Program-made: the position numbers and the translations under genes
Notes under the pieces: model-generated
The model's input: only the letters and a program-made list of their open reading frames with translations
Databases searched by the model: none
What the model was told of the DNA's origin: nothing
Shown here: positions 35,393 to 47,678 of the stretch, piece after piece
Layout of the letters: each line of letters opens with the position of its first letter
How positions within the stretch are numbered: position 1 is the stretch's first letter
From: Jacaranda mimosifolia
Lineage: Eukaryota; Streptophyta; Magnoliopsida; Lamiales; Bignoniaceae
DNA length: 64,000 nt
Assembly: GCA_018894105.1 (NCBI GenBank)
Contig: CM032123.1
Location: 4,961,001-5,025,000, forward strand
Direction: 5' to 3'

Positions 35393-37154
35393 TGTGAGTG
35401 ATTATATGTCTAAAGGGGGGGTGAATTAAGCTTAAGAGATTTTAATGCAGTGGAATATTATCACTCAATAAACTTTTTGGCCTTTCAAAATCTATTTAAG
35501 TCTTTTGTAGAAAAACAGTTTTAGTTACTGACTGGAATTTGCAAATACCAGTTAAGATACAAGTCAGACTAGTGATAAGAAAAGCAGTAAAAAATAGAAG
35601 TAAAAGATATTGGTATTTATAGAGGTTCGGCAAGCCTGCATCCTCTATCTAAGCTTTCACTTAGGATTTTAAACCTGTCAAATTAATAAGTGTATAAGAA
35701 TGTTTTACAGATAGAAATAGTAATTTGGCAGTAATAAAAGTGTAAGGAACATAAACACCCTAGCAAGGTGAAAAACCAACTCTTCGCAAAGAGCTACACC
35801 AGAATCCTAGATGGGATGAGGTAAGTTTTAGAGTATTGTTGAAACCAGCTACTTGTGAATAGGTCCGGGAGAACTTCTACTAGATTCACTTGCACAACTT
35901 CTATAGATTGATGCACGAGTTGCTGCCACTCTATACGGCAAGCTCTAGTCTCTTCTTCCAGACCGGAACCAAGGGCATTGTAGAAAGTTCCAAGCAGTAC
36001 CACTCTACTGGTTTCTTCACCTAGAGATCTTTAGAACAATCAAGCGTCGATTTGTTCTCTTCATGGGATCCCTCGAGAGTAGGTACGACTCTCGTCCCTC
36101 TTCATCACTAGGTCCTTCGAGACACAAACTGCCTGTCTCGTCTCCCCAAGGTCCGTCGAAGGCAAGTCCCACTTGACCTTCTTCACCACAAGATCCCTCG
36201 AAAACACAAGTAGAGCAAGGATTAAGCTACAACCAAGCACAAGAACTTGTTAGAGAGTATCACACAACTTCTCAAAACACTTAACAAAAGTCTCTCCCAA
36301 CTTAGTGATTCACTTTAATCAATGCTGCATATTTTCTTATTTATATGTTCATGTCCAACAGCTATAAATCCTTAATTAGGTAAGTGTCAGCTGGAATCAA
36401 ATAAGGAAACAAGATATTATGGTAAAAATCCATTAGCACCATGAATTGCGGATTTATCAATAAATACAGCAAAATTGATTTCTTTCCTAAATCATAAAAG
36501 ATATGAATCAAGCTAGATTCTTTAAGAGATCTTTTAAATATGAAAAGTATGTTCCAGCACATAGATAGATTCTAGCAGATAATTAAGGAAAGAATAATTA
36601 TGGCATCTAAATCAGATAAACTTATTCAACAATCTAGCGATGCAAGATTTAGAGCCAACAAGGACATACTTTTGTAATATGAAAGATATGAATCAATCTA
36701 GATGATCTTCATGAAAAAGTTAAATTCCAGTTATTTATGGAAGGCAAATTCCATACGGGACTTTTGAATTCCCTACAAATTATTTAAAGATAATTTAATA
36801 TATCCATGCAGAAAATGCTCTTTCCTTAAATTATTAAATGGTTATCAAATGGGAAGAGATAACATAAAAAGGAAAGAAGCCGTTAGTCAATCATTCCATA
36901 TATTACGTTTATTGAATCTGGCCATGATGAACACATGTTCAAGTTCAGCAACATGATATTTCTTCCATAAATAAGAGATATGATGTGGTTAATCAAATAT
37001 AAAGATATGCTGCCAAAATATAATGGAAGATAAGTTCCAGACAATACAAGATAAGTTCCAGCAGATTTCTGAGAATAATTCACAGTAATCCTGCAGTAAA
37101 TATTGTCATAATCAAAACTCTTAAACTCATGCAAAAAAAATCAAAGGGTTAACA
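35393..37154 (-). repeat. 5' LTR of large Copia element
   Basis: On the plus strand it begins TGTGAGTGATTATATG and ends GGTTAACA. A minus-strand TATA motif (CTATAAATAC) lies at 35613-35622. It is diverged from the left LTR by scattered substitutions and small indels, so the insertion is old. Confidence 0.85.
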
Positions 37155-38002
37155 AAGAAGAATAATGTATTCAACTTTAAATTATTTGAGATATAATTTT
37201 TCATTTCTATCAAGCCAAAACTTCATTTAAGATTAAATAGGTAACAAATATTTTTAAGTTTAGATGATAAAAATAATTCTCTAATACATATTTTTTGTGT
37301 ATGTCGGTGGCCTTTTGACCCACTGGCATAAGTTTTTTGTATCGGCCCCCTGGCATACATGTATATAAATAAGAAAAAATATTTTTTGTATATATTATTC
37401 TTCATTACCCTAAATCATCACAAAAACTATTTTTTTTTCTTTGACGTTAATAGTTAAAGATATCATTGCAAATCGCCAAGTACATCAGATAGGAATGCTG
37501 GAGCTTGACCCTCCCACAAAACAAGTTCAAACAAGAAAATAAATGCTCTTTCTATACAATGAACAACTTAATTTGCTGAACACAACATAATTGATAAAAA
37601 AAAATAGTTGGAATCTAAAAAATCAATTAAGTGTAGATCTTTTCAATTATGTTTTGTTTTTATTTTCAACTGTTTTTGCTATTTAAAAATAAATTATCAA
37701 CAATTTATTATCATTTTTACTAATATTCCAACTTATTTTCATCTCAAAATACATTTTCCAATACCCTATATGTCTTCTTCTAATAACATATATATTTTCT
37801 CTATTTTCTTCATTATTACTATATTTCTCCACCTACAACCTATTAAACCCTATATAATCATTACTTTCCCAACATACTATCCAAATACAAATCTATTTTC
37901 AACTCATTTACTTTAACTAACTTTTCAAATTTTAAAAATATTAAAAATGAAAATTGAAAATAAAAACACAACCAAACTGACTGTAAAATTAAAACACGTA
38001 CA
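37155..38002. other. AT-rich spacer before the At3g52170-like gene
   Basis: No coding region or RNA gene is recognised. The stretch is AT-rich with many TTTTCAA/TTTTCC tracts. Confidence 0.5.
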
Positions 38003-38082
38003 GGCCCAATTAATGAGCCTTAATGGACTACTGATCCTATGGGCCTGGTCTTTATGTTCTCCCTCAATTATGGGGTTGGGCT
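38003..38082 (+). promoter_or_regulatory. Cluster of site II (TGGGCC/T) elements
   Basis: GGCCCA at 38003-38008, TGGGCC at 38040-38045 and TGGGCT at 38077-38082 lie 240-320 bp before the presumed 5' UTR exon. TCP-bound site II elements are known in promoters of plant genes for mitochondrial and ribosomal functions. Confidence 0.5.
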
Positions 38083-38138
38083 ATTGAGATTCATCCGACT
38101 TTCAGTGCAAAATAGTATTACCCGGGTCCGCCCCACAT

Positions 38139-38225
38139 TGAAAATATGCGCAGTGTAAATCTAAAACCCGCCCATTTTAACAAAATGAAAATATGCGCAG
38201 TGTAAATCTAATACCCGCCCATTTT
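38139..38225 (+). repeat. Tandem duplication of a 40-bp promoter segment
   Basis: The segment TGAAAATATGCGCAGTGTAA plus AATCTAAAACCCGCCCATTT occurs at 38139-38178 and again at 38186-38225 with one or two differences. It lies between the site II cluster and the telo-box. Confidence 0.85.
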
Positions 38226-38265
38226 TGTCCTTTGTAGTTCTGGCAATTCAAAACCATCTCTAATT

Positions 38266-38274
38266 AAACCCTAA
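38266..38274 (+). promoter_or_regulatory. Telo-box (AAACCCTAA)
   Basis: An exact telo-box just upstream of the probable 5' UTR exon (which ends at 38329 with donor ATCG|GTAACT). Telo-box plus site II is a recognised pair in plant housekeeping promoters. Confidence 0.55.
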
Positions 38275-38823
38275 AACCGATCAGCGCTTTGTCGGAAGGA
38301 GACCTGACGGCGACGAAAACCTTTTATCGGTAACTCTTTTGCTTCTTTTCATTTCCGTTATGGAATTTTTATGCGAGTCAGCGTTGATCTTTTCTTGTTT
38401 TGTTGAGCCTCGTAAGTATAATCAGAAAGAGGGAAATGTTTACAAAAATGATAAATCACATTCATAATTGTGAAAAGTGTTGGATGTATATTCCTATATA
38501 ACTTCCCTAGGTATGAGGATTTGCATGAATTTATCTAAAGTGTAAGCTTCTTCTATACCTGGCTCCACTTGCTATAGAGTGAAAACCCACTTCTTCAACA
38601 CTATCACCCACTCAGATCAATATTGCTCACTCGCCCTCTCTCTGCATGTGTGTATGTGCGCAAACACGCGCACATGCACACACATCTTTTTCCGAGAATT
38701 ACAAGGTCGGATTTACTGCCATTTTGAATGTTTTGTGCAATGGCAAAGGATTAGATATACTGGTTCTGTTTCCTTAAGTCATTGTATTAATTATTTATGT
38801 GACCACAGACCATTGAAGGCCAG

Positions 38824-41800
38824 ATGAGACTCATTCGCGGTGTTCTTCGGCCTGCTAATAGTAGCTTGTGTCATCAAGTAATCAAGAATTCAAGTGCTTG
38901 TCTACATCCTGGTAAAATTACTATGACATTTTTCCCATACGATCTTTCTTTCAACACAGTGCATATAGTTTTAAGTAAATTAACAACATTTGAAATATGC
39001 AGAACTCTGTGTTTTCTTGATCAGTAGATAATTTATTCAATTTGTATACATCACAGTGTTAGTTGAGACATCCAATCTTGTGGATGAGTCAAATATACAG
39101 TGGCGTGGAAGGTCATATGCTGCCTCTGTTTCATCTGATACGCTTGAAGCCGGAAAGGCACGCAGAAGGGTCCCGAAGGTTGAACGCAAATCTATGGTGG
39201 AAGACTATGTTAAAAAGTATATATTCTTTGTTTTTGCTTTTGTTTCAGTTTACTTCTCGCATTTAACATCATTTCCCATAGTGATTGATTAACTATTCAG
39301 AAATATATGTTTATAAATAATTATTATAAAACATTTCCTTTCGTTACTTGATATCATTATAATTCTGATCTAGAGAGAGGTGAAAGCTGAAGCTCACTGC
39401 CACTATTAAGGACCTCATTATAGTTAGACAATTTGTAATATTGTACAGAATATTAAAAGTAAATTTACAAGTTCATATACATACTAAGTAAATGGATAAG
39501 TTTGTGCACAGTGATTAACTGTATGCAATTTGAGAAGATTGTGGCACTGGTTAACAGGTACAGGAAACTCAATGCAGGGAAGTTCCCAACTGTTTCTGAT
39601 GCTAGGAAAGATGTGGGTGGCTCTTACTATGTTGTTAGACAGATCCTACAGGAGCTGAAACACAATTCTGAAATGTTGTCTATGGATACTAAGGATGCGA
39701 ATTCCTTGGAGAGAAGTGCAGTGAAGAAGAATTCCAGTTCAAAGAGCTTTGGACCAAAGGAAGGGCCACGATCTTCTTTTTCAGTTGAGGTGAGTTTAAA
39801 TGATGAAACCTATCTTTCTTCAGCAGCTGTGAGCATTACAGTGCAGGCCATTCTTATCAATGAGAATTCTGGTTGTTTTTTATGGCATGTGATGCTCTAA
39901 CTCTAAGATTGATCCGCTGCAGTTTACTGCTCAAACATTGTGTACTTTGAGTAGATTACGACCTTGTGAATTGCTTTCTGTGCTCTATACATTTATACAC
40001 GCACATATCTTTTATGGTATTGAAATTGTAATATTCTGAATCTGTTCCTGTTTTGCAAGAGTCATAAATCAAAAGATGTTAGAACTCAATCTCACCGCGT
40101 AAGTGGTGAATTTGAAAGCAGCCAGCACTCTGGTCCTGAAAATAATGTAAAATTGGAGAGTATACATGAAGATAAGCTGAAATTTGATGGATTGCAGCCC
40201 AAGGCTGAGCCACAAGAGCCAACTGAATCAGAAATATCCAAGAGGTGATTTTTCTTCTTTTCTTAACTTTATCTTATAAGGGCATGCAAGGTTGCATTTG
40301 GATTTGATGGAAGCATTTAAAGCTAAGAATTTCAAATGACCCCAATATTGAGTGGGTCTCACATCCGTCGTAATGGTAGGCAAAACAATTCAAAATGCTT
40401 ACTATAGGACTTAAAAGTCATATTAGCTAGAAATCTGTTATGCATTTGAAATTTTAGTTCCCAAATCCTGCAATTTAAACGCAACCATTGCATTACATCA
40501 TTACGTTTCATTTGAAAATTATCAGCATCATACTTCTTCATATTCTATGTTTGTTGCACTTGTACCTTTTTTTTTTTGGCTGGCTGGGGGGTGTGTGTGT
40601 GTGTGCATCTGCCCAATTCTTTTATCATACACGTAATTGAGTAACGTGATTATTAAGTTAGGAGCTCAAGTTTAATCTCCAAATATTCAATGGGACTACC
40701 CTTTTTTTTTTTTTTTATCTTCTCTTTTTGGTGATTGATAACCATAAGAGTTTACAAAATAAGATTGGAAAAACAAGAGATTTTGCCTAGCCAGGACTTA
40801 TGATGTAGGATAAGTAATCAAAGAAAAGAAAATTAAGAAAATCATATGAAAATAAGATCAAAGAAAAATGAAAAGAAAAACTAGATTTCAACTCTATTAA
40901 ATTCAGTTCATCAAGATTGTGGAATAAAAGTTATCTGATTCCATCTCGTTTCCTATCATTTCTCCCCTGCTGCCCCCTGCTGGGAAAAAGGAGAGTGATG
41001 ATGAACCTGGTATTGGAATATGTCAATGGTGATGAAAACCATAGCTCATAGGTCTCAAATGAAGTAGCATCAACTAACAAGGAATTGCAAGGAGTAACAT
41101 TAGTAACATGTTAAGGACGATCTTGAAACACCCCAACCTGTTGAGGCTCCATTAGTGTAACTCATTCTCCTATGTTGTCAGATGCAGCAACCACAAGAGA
41201 TTTCCTAGATTGATACTTGCATGATGCATGTCCATATATGTGATCTAAATCACAAAATGACATGAGTTCGCTGATGAGATAAATACTTGGCACTTCCCAG
41301 CACATTGAATTTGCTTTTGTAGCACAACATTAATATACTGCTCCAAGATGGGTTACGGAGTGTTACAGAAAGATCATACACCACAGAACACAACACAAGG
41401 ACATCAATATACTGCCCAAGATGAGACCTGTTTTTTTCAGAAGAAAACTAAAGAATATAAAATTATGCTGTCCCAAGTCCTTACTGCTAATTTTTGCTGG
41501 AACCTCCAACTTGAGTTTATCTTCAGTCTCCAAAATCCAAACCAATCCAACTGCAGCCCCTCCTTTGGTTCAGCTTTCAACAAATCACACTTCATACCTT
41601 CCCCTCCCTCTGTCATTTCCCTTTTTCTCTCCATGTTGAAGCACCTGTCGGTCACCCAGAAGAGCCAAAGCTGGAATTGGATTAGGAATTACAGTGCTTT
41701 CTGGTGCAAAAATGCATTCTGGAATTTATCTTTCTCGCTCTGTCACTACCATGTGCAAGAAAGGAACCAAATGATATTCAGTCACTCTGAGTAAAACCAG

Positions 41801-42536
41801 TAGCTGTTGGTCTGGTTGCTAACTTTTTCTTGCCAGAGGCATTTCTTCCTATTTTAAAAGTAAAGGAACTTTTTTTCTTTTTGGCTTTGTTTCAGTGCAA
41901 TTTGGAAGATGCTCAGAATGCTGAAGCATGATTCTAAAGATAAGAATAAAATTCCGAAGTCAACCAAAACTATTCATTACTTAATCAAATGCCAATATTA
42001 AGTTGTGTGGGTGGTTTCAGATATCATGTCTTACTACCTAGTGAGTTGGGCGCCCCATCTAAACCTTCTGAACTTGCAGAAAGCCAACCTGTGGCCACTC
42101 TTGTAAGTGTATCGTATAATCTATAAGACGCGAGGGAACAACAGAAAACATTTCTATCTGAGCTCTCTTATTGAATTGCTCGAACATGTATGGCCGCTGG
42201 ACTGGATGATCTCTCTCTAATATATGCATCAGCACATTTGTATACATGTATATACATGCATGTATATGTGTGCCTATAACTGTATGTATAAGCTACTAGA
42301 TTGTTTCTTTGCTAGGAATCTCCAGTCAGTGTTATTAAGTTATGCAGTACAAACTTGTACCCTCTAATTTATCATCACATGCTCTGTATCTTGCTGAAAA
42401 GTGCTTATATTATCCTTTATGTAGGGAGTCTCACAAAGTGCCTACTGAAGAAGCAGAACCTCAAAGGAAATCCTCTGTGTGGCAAAATCTTAAGTCTTTT
42501 GCAAATGGAATTTTAGGTGTATGGAAGCGATCTTAG
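38824..42536 (+). CDS. At3g52170-like putative DNA-binding protein, mitochondrial-looking N-terminus
   Basis: Exons are 38824-38911, 39057-39216, 39558-39789, 40060-40244 and 42425-42536; phases agree and give 258 residues. An upstream non-coding exon ends at 38329. The N-terminus MRLIRGVLRPANSSLCHQVI is basic and Ser-rich without early acids, and is followed by RGRSYAASVSS, so it looks like a mitochondrial presequence. The conserved core is RRRVPKVERKSMVEDYVKKY joined to RKLNAGKFPTVSDARKDVGG and SYYVVRQILQELKH. That core (roughly residues 66-115) is the hallmark of the At3g52170-like plant family, annotated as DNA-binding but of unclear function. The remainder is low-complexity, and the C-terminus SSVWQNLKSFANGILGVWKR is conserved-looking. 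A further possible exon at 42021-42102 is listed separately. Function is not established. Confidence 0.75.
40591..40605 (+). repeat. (GT)n microsatellite in intron
   Basis: About seven GT units after a G run, in the long last intron of the At3g52170-like gene. Confidence 0.75.
42021..42102 (+). other. Candidate cassette exon of the At3g52170-like gene
   Basis: It is flanked by a strong acceptor (GGTGGTTTCAG) and the consensus donor CTT|GTAAGT. In the frame set by exon 4 it reads YHVLLPSELGAPSKPSELAE followed by SQPVATL with no stop. It ends in phase 0, whereas skipping leaves phase 2. The last exon has two AG acceptors four bases apart (exon starts 42425 and 42429), one suiting each form. 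Confidence 0.4.
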
Positions 42537-43561
42537 TTTAGTTTTGGGCGTAAGCAGGAAGTAATTACTTTTCTGTTGATGGGATTGTCAGAAATTGAAG
42601 CTTATTTTTTCTTCACCAAACAAACTGGTTCACCATCCTACTATTGTGGACTTGGAGGATTGGGATCATTGGCACCTGATGTGGTAAGTGCATGGCTGAG
42701 ACTTCTTAGATGAATATGATATCTTCTATAGCAGTAAGATGGTCATGGCAGCAATAGAAAGTGGTAGCAATAGTGACCATGGGATTGTTAAAAAGATCAC
42801 CTGTCTACTGTTGGCTCCAAAATTTAAAAAGATGAAGTCAGCACTCAGGCCAAGGTATTAGATGCGACACGCCTGCAGCATACAGTTTCAACAGAAGCTT
42901 TTTGAAGTCCAGCTTTTGTAAATTTCCTAGAATCCCTTTGCGGCTTTGCCTTTAGTTTGTGCAACTCCTTTCCTCTTTGCTGCACTAACATTTAAGTGTG
43001 CATCGTAGACTGATGATTCCCGTGAATCTAATTTTTTATGGTTTTCCTGAGGGGACATAGTGACAATCTCTCATGACTTGCCCTCCCACCTTCTGATCGC
43101 AATGACTAGGGCTGCTGAGCCATTAGTTATCAGTTCACACTAGATTGGACATGTAGAAGATTTTTGATCTGTTCTAAACATTTGAGCCGTATATATTATT
43201 TGTCATCTTAACGTTTGAGAGAAAACTGCGCATTAATTTGTCAAGTCTCTTTTGAATTTCTCCTCTCTGCTCTTTTTAGAAATTTCTTCTTATATTCTCT
43301 CATTGACAAAGAAAGGCGGGTGATGTAAGGGGAGCAGGCGTGCATTACTGGAGCCCTCGTGAGGTTTTGTAGAGAATCACCACATATTTTGCTTCCATTT
43401 TTTTTTAATTTTTGCCTTTCTATTATTTAAATAAAGAAGATGTATTTATTTATGTATTTTTTCAACAAAAATAAATTTTCGTTTGCCTATGTCATTTCCA
43501 GATATATTATACATATTTTATCAGAAAATGAATCATCATGAATGTTTGAAATGATATTAGA
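42537..43561. other. 3' UTR and intergenic DNA
   Basis: Moderate-GC sequence follows the stop codon, probably a 3' UTR of several hundred bases. I see no further coding exon. AT-rich DNA begins near 43390. Confidence 0.5.
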
Positions 43562-44387
43562 TAGGGATGAGCATCGATCAGTTTGGTAAATTTACTGAAC
43601 CGAATCGATTGGTTTAATTCACCAAAAATGTATAAAAATTATTAACCGTTTATCATATCGAAATTTTTGGTTAACCGGTAAAATTAATCGAAAATTTTTG
43701 GTTTGGTTTGGTTTGGATAATTTACCAATTAACTAATCTTTATTTGATTTTTTTTTCAATATAATATTATAATTGAAACAAAAATTTAATTATTTCGGTT
43801 CAAGCAAAAACAAGCAATCTAATTATTTTTAAAATTATAGTAAAGAACTTTCAATACTATAAAATAAGTAACATGTATTAGTAAGTAGAACACTTAAAAA
43901 TTATCATATCTTTACCCCTGTTTAACAAACTTTTGGGGAACTTTTGAATATCTTTTAATTAGGTTACAATAAGAAAATTTTAGAATTAAATGGACTCAAT
44001 CCAAAAATTAAAATTTTATTCAACTAAAAATGTATCTGTATAAGTAGTTTTTTAGTAAACAATTCAACAAGATACAACTTGAACTTTATAAATCTAAAGC
44101 TACTCATTATTTTTAGTTCACATATGCTTCTTCCCAAGTTATATAATTTATAAAGAAAAAATCGAACAACCTACACAATGGTTGAGAATTTATAAAAATT
44201 AGATTAAATTGATTTTAATCGATTTTTTATGAAAAATTAACCGAACTACACCGTTAACCGAACATTTTTAAAAAATTAACCGTTAACCGAACCAAAAATT
44301 AACTAGACAAAACGGTTTGGTAAATTCAGTTTCAATTCGATCGGTTAATTGATTTTTTCAATTAATGGATAATTTTGCTCACCCCTA
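43562..44387. mobile_element. Non-autonomous hAT-like transposon (826 bp)
   Basis: The left end is TAGGGATGAGCA and the right end TGCTCACCCCTA, an imperfect terminal inverted repeat of 12 bp (one mismatch). Subterminal GTTTGGTAAATTxACTGAA-type sequence recurs inverted at the other end. The flanking 8 bp are ATATTAGA (43554-43561) and ATATTAAA (44388-44395), matching at 7 of 8. An 8-bp duplication with TAGGGGTGAGCA ends is typical of plant hAT elements. No transposase is encoded. Confidence 0.82.
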
Positions 44388-45331
44388 ATATTAAAAGTCG
44401 TAACTCAAACAATAAGTTCTCTTTCTACTATCATAAAATAATTGGCTCTCACAATAAATAAAATAACAAATTTTTAATCTAACATATTTCAATTGAAAAA
44501 AAAAAAAAAGACAAATGCCGAGGTCAATGATAAATTTAATAATAATCTATTACCTTTGATTGATACAATTCTACAGTGTAAGAAACAAACGGGGCTCCGA
44601 ATATTATCACAATTGTCCTGCATAAATAATTGCATTCGATCATTCCAAAAAAATGTTTTCAAATTTCTCGCAAAAAACTCGAACAAAGTATTTTCAAGCA
44701 TAAAAAGTTTGAGAATAAGAGCGGTGTCAGCCCAATTTACACCTTTCATTTTTATCAAGTAGAGAATAGATGTATTCCTTTTGCCATACATGCATTTTCT
44801 TGAAAAAGAACCAAAAAAAAAAAAGGCATGGTTCAAAGAACCATCATTTCTCGTCCCATGAGCCCTTTGAGATTAGTAGCTAGTTTCTGCAGTGAGAGAA
44901 TAATATGCCACAGAATACTGTCGGCATGTCACCTTAAAATCCATGCATAACTGCTGATCAGAGAGACTGGGCATATTGTTCTCTCAGTTAACTTTCAATG
45001 GATAGATTATCTAAGCTGATTACTGGCAATTGCTAGTAGCATAAACTTGTCCTAAACCAAAACAAGCCTTCCCAAGGACAAGTTCCAGTTCTGACTTGTG
45101 AGAAGCAATTGACAAAGACAACCGAATGGACTCTTAAACAATCCGACTTCAAATCTAGACATCATGCTCGATCTACCTCATGAAGGCACAGGGCAACTAA
45201 GTAAAGGACATATATGGCACAAATTTGATCGGTCCAAGCCTAATTGTACACGGCAGACCATGCCTCGTGGAGCAAAACAAGCAGGAGACAGCAAGGCAGT
45301 AAAAGTGCATTTCCAACCCAGGATTCATGTT

Positions 45332-47635
45332 CTAGTAGGGATAGCCAGAAGTGCAAACATTGTCTTTCCACGAAATCATTTTCCTACGATCCCTACCTCT
45401 AAAGGATCGAGCGACAAGCCCACCACTCACAGGCTTGCACAAACCAACATCAATCACTGAAGTACACCTCATCTCACAAGACAGGCTCCCATCATCTAAC
45501 AAGAAATCAAACAACATCGCAAGGCAAAGCACTTGGTGACCTAGAAGCAAATTTTCTTGATCGAAGGGTATCATCCTTATAAGGTGAACATTTACCTGCA
45601 AATAACATATGAACCGTGTATTATACCAACTATGCAAAACAGAACGCATGCTATCATATTTGCCATCGGTAAACAATCACACATAGAACAAGGACATGCT
45701 AAATGCCTTACAATGCAATTGATTGTACATTTCAACCTAACTATTGACAGCTGTTTTAGGTATCATTCAGTTGCTAGATGCTCACCTCTGCTTCCATTGC
45801 ACGAAGTTCATTGAAAAACTCAGAACCAATTAACTCAGAGTAGTTTTCCCCTAGTAAAGATCTGTATAGACTCAGTTCGAATTGAGGAGGCCTAAGAGGA
45901 TATTCCATACTTATCTTTATCTGACAGAAGAAAATTTTGAAGTCAGTCGGTAACAATGTAGGGAAGAATAGAGAGTAAAAACAACAATGGATTCAACCTT
46001 AGCTTCTAGTTTCATGTTCCTTTCATCATTTTCCAACTTTTGGATTAGGACAAGAATATATTCTTGGATCCCACAGTCAGCCCATGAATTCTCAACCATT
46101 GCTGGTCCTCCCAATGGTGATGCATTATCAGATGTCTCCTCCACTTGGACTGGCTCATCCAGTTCATTTTCAGATTCCAACATGAGATCAACATCATCCT
46201 CCTGTTTCTTAAAACTTGGTGACTTCCTCTTGGTGATTGGAGATATGATACTCTTTGAAATCAAACTCAGCCTTCCAGAATGCTCAAGTTCAGATCGTTT
46301 TGAAGGGGTGAGTTTAACATCATTAATACTAGTGGCAGGTGGAACTAAAGATGGGAGCTCCCCATCCTCTGTTGCTGTCTCCTTCTCTTCTTTGGACATA
46401 CCAATTTTTCTATCTGCATCAACACTTGCAGGACCCTGACCTTGTTCTACATCAGTGGAAGGCAAAGATGTAGAACTTTTACCGGCAGAAGTCATGGATG
46501 ACCAGCCATGCAAGTTGCATCGTGGTGCATGTGAAGCCCACGGAACAATCTCACAGGTCAAAGTTGGCCATTTAAGCTCTTTTAGTGAGTCAATTAACTC
46601 CCTGTAAATCAGAGCAGAATCATTTACAAATATCAGGCATAAGTCAAAAGACTCCAAAACAAAGTTTTCGAAGTAGATTTAAATAAAAGAAACTTCATGA
46701 TTGCAAATACCGGATTGCTCAAAATAAAAGAAAAGGAGAATCTAAATTCTAGGTTTCAGATAGACCACCAAATATTTATAAATTTCGAAACATTGAACAT
46801 GGAATAGAAGGTACAGTCTAATTCAACTCCATCTTTAATATGTCCACAGCATCCATGAATACAATAAATTCAGGGCAGTGAGCCAGTGACTCACACAAGA
46901 GCCAGCTGAGCCTTTTTTCGAGTACGAATCCTTTGCACAACTGTCTGAACCCTGTTTTGCTGACGATATAATGATAGACCTGATAAGATAGAAGCATGTC
47001 TAGTAGTTTCACTATTTGATTCTTCAGAGACTGAAACCAGTGGAGCCACCTCTGGCAAAAAATCAATGCCTGCCAAATGCTGGGCCCATTTGTATGGTCG
47101 TAAAGTTCTCCTTTCATCAAATGAAAGAGAATTTCCAACGCAGAGCTTCGCTGACTGCAAAAAGTTGCGAAACCAGTTATTATAATTGGAATAGAACATG
47201 CATCAAGTTCATCATTAGCACATAATCTGATAATCAAACCTGCTGAGGGAGCTCAAGGCCAGTGTCATCAGGAAATAAGTTGCACAATATATTATTTTGA
47301 GGAACTTCGTCAGAATCCTCCACTCCTACACACACAACATTCAACCTTATTAAGAACTCAAACTTCAGGGTGATGAGTTTCGCTGAGTTCAAGCCTGAAG
47401 CCTCATCATCATTTATATGGAGGGAAACTTTAAGTGGATGACTTTGATATATTCCAGACTGGTCAAGATTCTCCTTGCTTGGAACCTTCTTTGGCCGCTT
47501 TCTCCTTCTTTGACCATCATCTTCCTCATCTGGCACATCATCCTCTACCTTGGAGTTCTCCAAGTTTGTTGATATAGCTGAAAATTAATGGATCGGATGA
47601 AAGTAAGATAGGATGATCATCTAACATCTAGTACA

Positions 47636-47678
<43 letters not shown>

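Larger units (their letters stand above)
29878..37154 (-). mobile_element. Ty1/Copia retrotransposon with about 1.7-kb LTRs (degenerate)
   Basis: Direct repeats at about 29878-31619 and 35393-37154 enclose Copia gag/pol on the minus strand. Reading from the right: 5' LTR, primer-binding site (35379-35390), gag, gag-pre-integrase, integrase, RT, RNase H, polypurine tract (about 31620-31633), 3' LTR. Long LTRs and the GGGGGAGATT polypurine tract fit the SIRE/Maximus-type group, an inference. The first 30 bp of the left LTR are not recognisable and no target duplication was found, so the left end is damaged. The coding region has frameshifts, stops and a gag deletion. Confidence 0.85.

Noticed and set aside
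41348..41794. Open frame of 148 codons in the last intron of the At3g52170-like gene
   Set aside because: It ends outside any splice context, has no family resemblance and is overlapped by equally long frames on the other strand.
44489..44836. Minus-strand open frame with poly-Phe ends next to the hAT element
   Set aside because: Its ends are A/T homopolymers; the body has no recognisable domain. A decayed exon or transposon piece cannot be excluded.
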